From Aeriscardovia sp. (GTDB taxonomy: Bacteria; Actinomycetota; Actinomycetes; Actinomycetales; Bifidobacteriaceae): 64,000 bases of DNA. Shown piece after piece: positions 57,401 through 64,000 of the stretch (positions within the stretch are counted from its first letter, which is position 1; every line of letters begins with the position of its first letter). The position numbers and the translations under genes were made by a program. The stretch is from the NCBI GenBank assembly GCA_017413255.1, contig JAFPUC010000007.1:110011-174010 (forward strand), in the 5' to 3' direction. The notes under the pieces are model-generated. The model searched no databases. It had not been told where the DNA came from and saw only the letters and a program-made list of their open reading frames with translations.

Positions 57401-58581
57401 CGGTGAAAGCCAGATCCGTTTTGACCTGCGAATCTTCTCTGGGGGTTTGCGCCAGCTGCTACGGATGGTCTCTTTCCACAAATACCCTTGTAGACATAGG
57501 TGAAGCTGTCGGGGTTGTGGCCGCCCAGTCCATAGGCGAGCCTGGCACGCAGCTGACTTTAAGAAGCTTCCACTCGGGAGGGGTGGCTTCCGCTTCCGAT
57601 ATTACCCAGGGCCTCCCCAGGGTAACCGAGCTTTTCGAGGCCAGAACCCCCAGGGGCAAGAGTGAAATAGCCCCCGAGGACGGAACCGTGGAGATTGACG
57701 ATACCGCGAGCTTTAGGCTTATAAAAATCATCAACTCCCAAGGTGAGAAGGTGGCAGAGTTTAAGACCAACAAAAGGGTGCCGCTGCTTGTTGAAGGCGG
57801 AGAATTCGTGAAAGCCGGCACCCAACTGGCCGAGGGCTCCGTAGATCCCAAGGAAGTTCTAAGGATATGCGGAGCTAAAGACGCCGAGTTTTGCATAGTC
57901 AAGGGCGTGCACGACGTTTACAGGTCCCAGGGCGTAGGCATTCACGACAAGCACATAGAGGTCATAGTCCACCAGATGGTCGACAAGGTGCAGGTGATAG
58001 ATTCGGGAGACACTTCATTCCTTCCGGGAGACCTCATCAACAAGACCGAATTCAAGGCGACAGTAAAAAGCGCCATAGAAAAGGGAAAGAGGCCGGCCAC
58101 GGCTAGAGAGTGCATCCTTGGCATCACAAAAGCCGCCCTGGCTACCGATTCCTGGCTCTCTGCAGCTTCCTTCCAGGAAACCACAAGGGTTCTTACCGGG
58201 GCGGCACTCCAGACTAAGGAAGACAACCTCAACGGCCTGAAGGAAAACGTCATAATAGGCAAGCTCATTCCTGCCGGCACCGGCCTTAGCCGCTACAGAA
58301 ACAGCGAAGTTGACGTAGACAGCGCTGTAAAAGAGCACATCTACCCCACCCTGGAGGGGGAAAAGGAATCTTCTCCCCTGTTTGATTCCCAGGATGCTTC
58401 GCAGACGGATCTTAGCGGGGTGGATTTCGACAATCTTGGAGAAGACATGGGGGCCGGAGAAATCCTAGGCCCCCATGACCCGGGCGCCTACGGAATAGAA
58501 GACGATTCCGAACCCATAGGCGAGCCCGATTCCGACCCTGACGACTTCCCTGAAGGAAGCCAGGAAGATATGGACTGCTGA
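54430..58581 (+). CDS. rpoC: RNA polymerase beta' subunit
   Basis: 1383 residues from GTG 54430. The N-terminal zinc-binding domain ([15 protein letters not shown]), the catalytic [12 protein letters not shown] loop, the rudder/bridge region and the second zinc site ([13 protein letters not shown]) are all present. The last 60 residues are an acidic extension rich in Asp, Glu and Pro. Its TGA overlaps the ATG of the next FHA gene, an unusual direct coupling of a signalling gene to rpoBC. Confidence 0.98.
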   Translation: MIDVNEFSKLRISMATTEDIRGWSHGEIKKPETINYRTLKPEKEGLFSEQVFGPTRDWECACGKYKRVRYKGIVCERCGVEVTQSKVRRERMGHIDLAAPVTHIWYFKGIPSRLGYLLDIPTRDLDKVIYFASYIVTFVDEEKRKKDLPDLERELESHKAKREKHMLEKIEEQEKKLEVDLEEVEQMSVPESKKQKRREAVKQSHEAEIENIKKRFQEKAEEEDKIFNLFKSLKQKQLIDDIDTWHLMQDAYGGYFEGGMGAEAIKKILETLDLKAMDKSLREDIGTGSGQKKQRALKRLKVVDAFLNTTNRPEAMVLEAIPVIPPDLRPMIQLDGGRFATSDLNDLYRRVINRNNRLKRLKELSAPEIMLNNEKRMLQEAVDSLFDNGRRGKVVTGASNRPLKSLAMMLKGKAGRFRQNLLGKRVDFSGRSVIVVGPELKMHQCGLPKPMALELFKPFVIRRLVELEYVQNIKGAKRLIDRTDPVVWDVLEEVIHEHPVLLNRAPTLHRLSIEAFEPILVEGKAIHLPPLACAPFNADFDGDQMAVHLPLSVEAQAESRVLMLASNSILKPADGHTVTMPSQDMILGLYWLTTTIDEQQKEIEEAKEKYYAQHPNGERRFPKIEDAKGQGKIFSSVEEARMALDRGEIGMQSKVLIRMDKDFVPPKGWKPGELKVPSTGGVVREQRMEDGGYLFATNYGRLLFNSCLPVDYPFINSQISKSLLSKIVDDIALRYDTSQASATLDALKDMGFTRAQWSGVTIAFSDIQVPPEKEAVIKTYEERTDKINEQYSLGFMTEEEKRQEIINLWTECTDQVAEDMEENFSPDNDLNIMVRSGARGNWMQIRQIAGMRGLVTNPKGEIIPRPVKSNYRDGLSSLEYFISQHGARKGLADTALRTAESGYLTRRLVDVSQEVIIREKDCGTKKGIEIPIASQSEDGEWRVDEFADASAYSRLLAEDVMDPQTGEILMNAQEPLDMEAIENLVAHGVHSVKARSVLTCESSLGVCASCYGWSLSTNTLVDIGEAVGVVAAQSIGEPGTQLTLRSFHSGGVASASDITQGLPRVTELFEARTPRGKSEIAPEDGTVEIDDTASFRLIKIINSQGEKVAEFKTNKRVPLLVEGGEFVKAGTQLAEGSVDPKEVLRICGAKDAEFCIVKGVHDVYRSQGVGIHDKHIEVIVHQMVDKVQVIDSGDTSFLPGDLINKTEFKATVKSAIEKGKRPATARECILGITKAALATDSWLSAASFQETTRVLTGAALQTKEDNLNGLKENVIIGKLIPAGTGLSRYRNSEVDVDSAVKEHIYPTLEGEKESSPLFDSQDASQTDLSGVDFDNLGEDMGAGEILGPHDPGAYGIEDDSEPIGEPDSDPDDFPEGSQEDMDC

Positions 58582-59084
58582 TGGATCAGTCTGACTCCGT
58601 AAAGCCTTTTCCCGAGCCTCCCACCTTTGGGTGGTATCCGGAAGATCGCATTTGGGCCCAGCAACATGGATTGACCCAATACCTGGACAGATCCGATTTT
58701 TCCGGGATAGAGGCGGCCCGCAAGTACAGCGAACCAAAGCATTTGGCCTCGGTAAAGTCAGGGGGGACTGTGATTTTGAGAAACACTTCCAACAATTCCA
58801 CCATCCGGATAAGCCAGGACTCCGTCTTAGGCCGCAAGCCTTCTTCTGAGGGCAGGGGGGAAGAAGTTACGCTGTCGGATCCTACGAGGACGATTTCAAG
58901 ATCTCATGCCCTCATCTACTTTGACGGGCAGAAGAACGCTTATGTGCAGGATCTGGGATCCCTCAACGGAACTTACGTAATCGGGGAAGCGGAAAGCAGA
59001 TCTAAGCCCCATTGCCCTATAAAGTTGGAGCAGGGGCTGCTGCTTAGATTGGGAGACGAATTTTACGAGATTTCTATAGAGTAG
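58581..59084 (+). CDS. FHA-domain protein coupled to rpoC
   Basis: A 167-residue protein from ATG 58581, which overlaps the rpoC stop (TGATG). The first 60 residues are hydrophilic without a domain. The FHA domain spans about 68-165 with the motifs VLGRKPS, SRSHALI and GSLNGTYVIG, so it should bind phosphothreonine peptides. It converges on an LRV-repeat protein (11-base overlap) next to a PP2C phosphatase. Partner and process are unknown. Confidence 0.78.
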   Translation: MDQSDSVKPFPEPPTFGWYPEDRIWAQQHGLTQYLDRSDFSGIEAARKYSEPKHLASVKSGGTVILRNTSNNSTIRISQDSVLGRKPSSEGRGEEVTLSDPTRTISRSHALIYFDGQKNAYVQDLGSLNGTYVIGEAESRSKPHCPIKLEQGLLLRLGDEFYEISIE

Positions 59085-59529
59085 GATCTTGCCCCTCTTC
59101 GGCCCTCCTCTTTTGGAGGGCTTCGTTGATCTGGGGGTCATCCAGATTTGCGAGCCATTCTATCAGCTCGGCATAGCAGTTGGGATTTTGCGCCAGGTAC
59201 TTTCTAAGTTCCGGGAAGTTTTTGGCGATGTCATGCTGCACGAATGCATCTTTTACTTCCATTGCCTGCTGGGGAGTGTAGGAAACGGAGCCCTCCTGGG
59301 TCGAAGAGATGGAAAGGGGGTTGGATTCGGTAGACAGCCTCCTCATCACAATTTTTTTCGCTTCTTCATTTCCAAAGCGTGCGATCCAAGCCAAAAGGCC
59401 GGGGTAAGCCCTCGGATGGCTTGCCACATTCGGGGTAAAATCCGGATTTTCATAGGCTATCAGGGCGAGCAGGCACGGGTCGGCATTCTCGTCTTGAACG
59501 GCCTGGCATGCGACGTCGTAATCTACCAT
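59074..59529 (-). CDS. Variant leucine-rich-repeat (LRV) protein
   Basis: 151 residues, all helical. Two units of the actinobacterial variant repeat are visible: NPDFTPNVASHPRAYPGLLAW and, near the end, FPELRKYLAQNPNCYAELIEW. Such repeats are used for protein contacts. It lies nine bases after the PP2C phosphatase on the same strand, so the two are probably one operon, and converges on the FHA gene. Function unknown. Confidence 0.75.
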   Translation of the reverse strand: MVDYDVACQAVQDENADPCLLALIAYENPDFTPNVASHPRAYPGLLAWIARFGNEEAKKIVMRRLSTESNPLSISSTQEGSVSYTPQQAMEVKDAFVQHDIAKNFPELRKYLAQNPNCYAELIEWLANLDDPQINEALQKRRAEEGQDPTL

Positions 59530-59538
59530 AATTTCTCC

Positions 59539-60384
59539 TTACTCCCTTGGAACGTGGAGGTTTTCCATGGTGGCATCCGACATGAAGTCTATGTCTTCTT
59601 CTTCAGAGAGCTTTTGCACCAGCCACCCCTCCCGGCTTGCTACCTTCACGTCGACCACTATTACGGTGGCGTTGTCGCTTCCCCCGCCGTCTATGGCAGC
59701 TTCCACTAAAGAGTGGGCTACTTCATCCGGGCTTTTATTTGCCGAGCAGAGGTTTACAAGCCTGTTTAGGTTCATCTGGGTATAAATTCCGTCAGAGCAG
59801 ATTATAAAACGGCCTTCCAAATCGGCTCTGTAAAAATCGGGATGCAGGGGGGAAGGAGAGCCTATGGCTTGGGTAATGAGGTTTCTGGGAATGAGCTTGG
59901 CCGCCTGGTCGGGAAGGTATTTGCCGGTGTCTACGGCCTTTTGCTGTTCAGAGTGGTCGTGGGTGATTTGTTCAAAAGTGGATCTGTCCGGGCCCGATTC
60001 GCTCATGGACAAGTGGTAGGTCCTAGAATCCCCCACGTTTACCACGTACCACGCGTTTCCCTCTTCTTCCATGTCCGTGTCTTTCAAAATGAGGCCGCTT
60101 AAGGTGGTTCCGGCCACTCCCCCTTCCCGGGCCCCTATCTCTCCCACTACCGCCTGGGCCTCTTGCATGCAGCTTGCGATCTCTTTTTTGGTTCTTACTT
60201 TAGAGTTGCTTAGCTTTTCCATCACAGATAAGCATGTGGCGCTCGCCTGTCTTCCCTTTACTCCTCCCCCCATGCCGTCCGCCACGAGGTACAGTCCCGT
60301 CTCTTCAAGATAAGAGTCCTGGTTATCTGCCCTCTTAAGCCCTATGTCGGAACAGGCTGCGCTGGAGATGTCGATTTTGCTCAT
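59539..60384 (-). CDS. PP2C-family serine/threonine protein phosphatase
   Basis: Metal-dependent phosphatase, 281 residues without a membrane span, hence a soluble PstP-like enzyme. Motifs in order: DIGLKRADNQDSY, VADGMGGGVKGR, the NVGDSRTY strand, CSDGIY and the C-terminal GGSDNATVIVVDV with the last metal Asp. It would reverse kinase phosphorylation of FHA-bound proteins such as the one encoded opposite. ATG 60384 is divergent from rpsL. Confidence 0.9.
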   Translation of the reverse strand: MSKIDISSAACSDIGLKRADNQDSYLEETGLYLVADGMGGGVKGRQASATCLSVMEKLSNSKVRTKKEIASCMQEAQAVVGEIGAREGGVAGTTLSGLILKDTDMEEEGNAWYVVNVGDSRTYHLSMSESGPDRSTFEQITHDHSEQQKAVDTGKYLPDQAAKLIPRNLITQAIGSPSPLHPDFYRADLEGRFIICSDGIYTQMNLNRLVNLCSANKSPDEVAHSLVEAAIDGGGSDNATVIVVDVKVASREGWLVQKLSEEEDIDFMSDATMENLHVPRE

Positions 60385-60446
60385 TTGACGTCTTTCTGTG
60401 TAAATTACACTTAATATCCTACATTTTCCCTATTTCAAGATTGCGA

Positions 60447-60476
60447 TTGCCAAAAGAAGGGCGGAAAGTGTAAGAT
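60447..60476 (+). promoter_or_regulatory. Candidate sigma-70-type promoter for rpsL-rpsG-fusA
   Basis: TTGCCA (60447-60452) and TAAGAT (60471-60476) are 18 bases apart in the 223-base gap upstream of rpsL. Position and fit are reasonable, but no start site can be seen in sequence. Confidence 0.35.
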
Positions 60477-60607
60477 CGAAGGGCTTACTTGCGCGCGGCG
60501 CAGGTATTTTTTCTTTTTATAAATTAGAAAAACCATCGGGCCGGTGGGCATTGGCTGTGCACAGGGCGCATTATGCGCTTCCGGCCCGCAAAATAAAAAG
60601 GGGTCGG

Positions 60608-60979
60608 ATGCCTACAATCCAACAACTTGTCCGAAACGGACGCAAGCCAAAGACGAAGAAATCCAAGACTTTGGCCCTTAAGGGATCCCCTCTGCGCAGG
60701 GGAGTTTGCACGCGTGTCTACACCACCACTCCTAAGAAGCCTAACAGCGCCTTGAGGAAGGTGGCCCGTGTGAAGCTGAGCTCCGGGTATGAGGTTACCG
60801 CCTACATTCCCGGCGAAGGGCACAACCTTCAGGAGCACTCCATAGTTCTTGTGAGGGGCGGAAGGGTAAAGGATCTGCCTGGAGTACGTTACCACATCGT
60901 GCGTGGAGCCCTTGACACCCAGGGCGTAAAAGATCGCAAGCAGGGCCGCTCCCTGTACGGAACGAAGAAGGCTAAGTAG
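60608..60979 (+). CDS. rpsL: 30S ribosomal protein S12
   Basis: Decoding-centre protein, 123 residues from ATG 60608 (AAAAAGGGGTCGG upstream), giving the standard [12 protein letters not shown] start. The streptomycin-relevant lysines in [11 protein letters not shown] and [23 protein letters not shown] are wild type. rpsG follows after two bases, then fusA and tuf, the classical str operon. Confidence 0.97.
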   Translation: MPTIQQLVRNGRKPKTKKSKTLALKGSPLRRGVCTRVYTTTPKKPNSALRKVARVKLSSGYEVTAYIPGEGHNLQEHSIVLVRGGRVKDLPGVRYHIVRGALDTQGVKDRKQGRSLYGTKKAK

Positions 60980-60981
60980 AG

Positions 60982-61452
60982 ATGTCACGCAAAGGACCTG
61001 CAAAAAAGCGCGTTATAGAGCCGGATCCCATTTATAAGTCCACCACCGTGGCCCAGCTCATCAATAAAGTTTTGAAAGACGGAAAGAAATCTGTAGCAGA
61101 GACGATAGTTTATACTGCCCTCGACAAGGTGGGCAAAAAGAGCGATCAGGAAGCTTTGGGAGTGCTTAAGAGGGCCTTGGACAACATCCGCCCGACTCTG
61201 GAAGTCCGCAGCCGCAGGGTGGGGGGAGCTACTTACCAGGTCCCTGTGGAAGTAAGACCCGCCAGGGCAAACACCCTTTCCCTCAGGTGGCTGACGGGAT
61301 ACGCCAGGCTCAGGAAGGAAAAGTCGATGTCTGACAGGCTCGCCAACGAGATTTTGGACGCTTCCAACGGCCTGGGGATGGCCGTAAAGAAGCGCGAAGA
61401 CACCCACAAGATGGCCGAAGCCAACCGCGCCTTCGCCCACTATCGTTGGTAG
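60982..61452 (+). CDS. rpsG: 30S ribosomal protein S7
   Basis: 16S rRNA-binding assembly protein, 156 residues, normal length, with the typical [10 protein letters not shown] start and [13 protein letters not shown] core. Starts two bases after rpsL; fusA begins 18 bases after it. Confidence 0.97.
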   Translation: MSRKGPAKKRVIEPDPIYKSTTVAQLINKVLKDGKKSVAETIVYTALDKVGKKSDQEALGVLKRALDNIRPTLEVRSRRVGGATYQVPVEVRPARANTLSLRWLTGYARLRKEKSMSDRLANEILDASNGLGMAVKKREDTHKMAEANRAFAHYRW

Positions 61453-61470
61453 TAGGAAAGGAAAAGCTAT

Positions 61471-63615
61471 ATGCCACAAGTGCTCACTGATTTGAACAGA
61501 ATCAGAAACATCGGAATTATGGCGCATATCGATGCGGGAAAAACCACTACAACCGAGAGGATTCTGTACTACACCGGGGTCAACTACAAAATTGGCGAGA
61601 CGCACGACGGCGACTCGACCATGGACTGGATGGATCAGGAAAAGGAGCGCGGAATTACCATCACTTCCGCCGCCATCACCTGCTTCTGGAACAGGCAGAC
61701 CCACGATTCCGAAGAGCAGTTCCAGATAAACATCATCGACACCCCCGGGCACGTTGACTTCACAGCCGAGGTGGAAAGGTCGCTTAGGGTCCTTGATGGA
61801 GCAGTGGCTGTCTTCGATGCCAAAGAGGGAGTAGAGCCCCAGTCTGAAACGGTGTGGCGCCAGGCCGATAAATACTGCGTTCCGAGAATCTGCTTTATCA
61901 ACAAGATGGATAAGCTCGGAGCCAACTTTTTCTACTCGGTAGACACCATTAAAAGCAAACTGGGTGCAAGGCCCCTTGTTATGCAGCTGCCCGTGGGAAG
62001 CGAAAACGACTTTGACGGGGTAGTGGATCTGGTAAGGATGAAGGCCTACCTATGGAAGGGAGACGTAAAGAAGAGCGACCAAGGGGCCCACTACGAGACC
62101 ACCCCCGTCCCCGAAGACCTGAAGGAAATGGCGGAAAGGTACAGGACAGAGCTTATAGAAGCCGCAGCCGAAACTGATGAAAAGCTCATGGACAAGTACT
62201 TTGAGACCGGAGAACTTTCTGAAGATGAAATCAGGCGCGGAGTAAGGTCTTTGACCATACACTCTGAAGCCTACCCCGTCTTTTGCGGCTCTGCCTTCAA
62301 GGACAAGGGCATCCAGCCCCTCCTTGATGCCGTGGTAGATTACCTTCCCAGCCCCGAAGACGTTCCGGCTATAGCCGGATATGAGCCCGGAGACGAGAGC
62401 GTGGAGATTGATCGAAAGCCCGTCATTTCCGATCCCTTCTCGGCTCTGGCTTTCAAGATTGCCGTCCACCCCTTCTACGGAAAGCTGATTTACGTGAGAG
62501 TGTACTCGGGCTCTGTAAAGCCCGGAGACACCATCCTTAACTCCACCACCGGCAAGAGGGAGAGGGTAGGAAAGATCTTCCAGATGCACTCCAACAAGGA
62601 AATCCCCATGGACGAGGCTTTCGCAGGCAATATATACGCCTTTGTCGGCCTAAAGAACGTGGGGACCGGAGACACCCTCTGCGATCCGAAGAACCCGATA
62701 TGCCTAGAATCTATGACCTTCCCGGATCCGGTGATCCAAATCGCAGTGGAGCCTAAGAGCAAGGCCGATCAGGAGAAGATGGGAATAGCTCTGGCAAGGC
62801 TTGCAGACGAGGATCCTACTTTCCAGGTAAAGACGGATCAGGAAAGCGGACAGACCCTGATTTCCGGCATGGGAGAGCTTCAGCTAGACATCATCGTCGA
62901 CAGGATGCGCAGGGAGTTTCACGTGGAGTGCAACGTGGGCAAGCCCCAGGTCGCCTACAGGGAAACCATCAGAAGGCCTGTAGCGGAGTACGAGTACACC
63001 CACAAGAAGCAGACCGGAGGCTCAGGCCAGTTTGCAAGGGTGGAGCTCAACTTCATGCCTGTTGACGAAAATAATCCTGAAGAAAAGGGCAAGGACTTCA
63101 TCTTTGTCGACAAGATTACGGGAGGGGTTATCTCTTCGGAGTACATTCCTTCCGTAGAGGCGGGCATTAAGGAAGCCATGGAGTCCGGAATTTTGGCCGG
63201 ATATCCCATGGTGGGCGTGAAGGCCGAACTTATAGACGGCCAGATGCACCCGGTAGACTCTTCCGAACTTGCCTTCAAGGTGGCCGGATCTATGGCCTTC
63301 AAGGGAGCCGCCCTCAAGGCAGATCCCGTGCTTCTTGAGCCGATTATGGCAGTAGAAGTCAGGACCCCCGAAGAATACATGGGAGACGTCATAGGAGATC
63401 TGAACTCCAGGCGAGGCAGGATCGAAAATATGACCGATGCCACTGGGGTGAAGGTAATAGACGCGAAGGTGCCGCTTGCCGAAATGTTTGGCTACATTGG
63501 AGACCTTCGCTCCAAGACCCAGGGAAGGGCCGTCTACAGCATGCAGATGGACTCCTATGCCGAGGTTCCTAAGAATATCGCAGAGGAAATCATAAAGCAG
63601 CAGAGGGGCGAATAG
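61471..63615 (+). CDS. fusA: Elongation factor G
   Basis: Translocation GTPase, 714 residues. G domain with [23 protein letters not shown] and NKMDKLG, followed by domains II-V ending in [23 protein letters not shown] 61471 follows AGGAAAGGAAAAG. Complete and normal. Confidence 0.98.
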   Translation: MPQVLTDLNRIRNIGIMAHIDAGKTTTTERILYYTGVNYKIGETHDGDSTMDWMDQEKERGITITSAAITCFWNRQTHDSEEQFQINIIDTPGHVDFTAEVERSLRVLDGAVAVFDAKEGVEPQSETVWRQADKYCVPRICFINKMDKLGANFFYSVDTIKSKLGARPLVMQLPVGSENDFDGVVDLVRMKAYLWKGDVKKSDQGAHYETTPVPEDLKEMAERYRTELIEAAAETDEKLMDKYFETGELSEDEIRRGVRSLTIHSEAYPVFCGSAFKDKGIQPLLDAVVDYLPSPEDVPAIAGYEPGDESVEIDRKPVISDPFSALAFKIAVHPFYGKLIYVRVYSGSVKPGDTILNSTTGKRERVGKIFQMHSNKEIPMDEAFAGNIYAFVGLKNVGTGDTLCDPKNPICLESMTFPDPVIQIAVEPKSKADQEKMGIALARLADEDPTFQVKTDQESGQTLISGMGELQLDIIVDRMRREFHVECNVGKPQVAYRETIRRPVAEYEYTHKKQTGGSGQFARVELNFMPVDENNPEEKGKDFIFVDKITGGVISSEYIPSVEAGIKEAMESGILAGYPMVGVKAELIDGQMHPVDSSELAFKVAGSMAFKGAALKADPVLLEPIMAVEVRTPEEYMGDVIGDLNSRRGRIENMTDATGVKVIDAKVPLAEMFGYIGDLRSKTQGRAVYSMQMDSYAEVPKNIAEEIIKQQRGE

Positions 63616-63719
63616 GCCCTAATCTGCAGGTTTGCTGAGAGATAGATAATAATAAAGTCGAAAATATAGAATAAGATCAGCTTCTTACCTGAAGCGTTGA
63701 ATTGTCCAGGAGGACTTTA

Positions 63720-64000
63720 ATGGCAGAAAAGACCAAATACGAGCACACCAAGCCGCACGTAAACGTGGGAACCATCGGGCACATTGACCACGGCAAGACC
63801 ACTTTGACCGCGGCCATCTCCAAGGTTCTTCACGACGAATACCCCGACGTAAACCCTGAATATAAGTTTGACCAGATTGACGCCGCGCCTGAAGAGAAGC
63901 AGCGCGGCATCACCATCAACATTGCCCACATAGAGTACGAGACCGACAAGAGGCACTACGCCCACATTGACGCCCCCGGCCACGCAGATTACGTTAAGAA
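63720..64000 (+). CDS. tuf: Elongation factor Tu, 5' part
   Basis: First 93 or so residues of EF-Tu, cut by the window edge. ATG 63720 has CAGGAGGAC upstream. P-loop [11 protein letters not shown], the effector region [13 protein letters not shown] and the start of the DAPGHADY element are seen. It lies 104 bases after fusA in the str operon. Confidence 0.97.
   Translation, partial: MAEKTKYEHTKPHVNVGTIGHIDHGKTTLTAAISKVLHDEYPDVNPEYKFDQIDAAPEEKQRGITINIAHIEYETDKRHYAHIDAPGHADYVK

Overview
The window is a dense, mostly housekeeping stretch of a moderate-GC actinobacterial chromosome. Lineage markers are RbpA, a GarA-like FHA protein, DUF3710 and DUF3159 neighbours, a PafBC-type WYL regulator, a variant leucine-rich-repeat protein, a eukaryote-type UDP-glucose pyrophosphorylase and a cytidylate kinase fused to the GTPase Der. 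The Cmk-Der fusion and the gene order point to Bifidobacteriales or a close relative. Arginine is often written AGG/AGA and GC looks near 50%, so this is not a typical high-GC bifidobacterium. The assignment is inferred from gene content only.

Layout. 1-9000: end of a membrane protein, exonuclease III, DUF3710, DUF3159, a TRAM RNA methyltransferase, an unrecognised Cys-rich protein, two CrcB fluoride channel subunits, the MurT-GatD lipid II amidase, and an Ogg glycosylase. 8980-9490: five tRNAs. 9540-22976: thrS, yebC, ruvCAB, yajC, apt, an aquaporin, rluB, cmk-der, UDP-glucose pyrophosphorylase and a fused PafBC regulator. 22977-29223: the accessory region. A decayed LPxTG-anchored surface protein gene lies in two pieces on either side of a type III restriction-modification pair (mod-res); mod carries a G9 tract in which a one-base slip either way gives an almost immediate stop. 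29350-36080: rbpA, FHA, pgsA, rpe, an acyltransferase, four tRNAs, a UbiB-like kinase with a phasin-like partner, and a small membrane protein. 36090-50713: CIRCE-controlled groES, a ClC transporter, prfA-prmC-tsaC-wecA, an AtpI-like protein without an atp operon, orn, proS, nusA, infB, rbfA, truB, ribF. 50849-64000: rpoB-rpoC, a small FHA/LRV/PP2C signalling group, then rpsL-rpsG-fusA and the start of tuf.

Most genes form tight co-directional runs with ATGA, GTGA or TAATG overlaps. The main biological story is the phase-variable-looking type III R-M module inserted in a broken surface-protein gene. Secondary signals are short perfect intragenic repeats in ruvA, cmk-der and mod, a tandem tRNA-Val pair differing only in the anticodon arm, and several conserved proteins missing a signature residue or module (MurT, the TRAM methyltransferase, the aquaporin, the CrcB pair).
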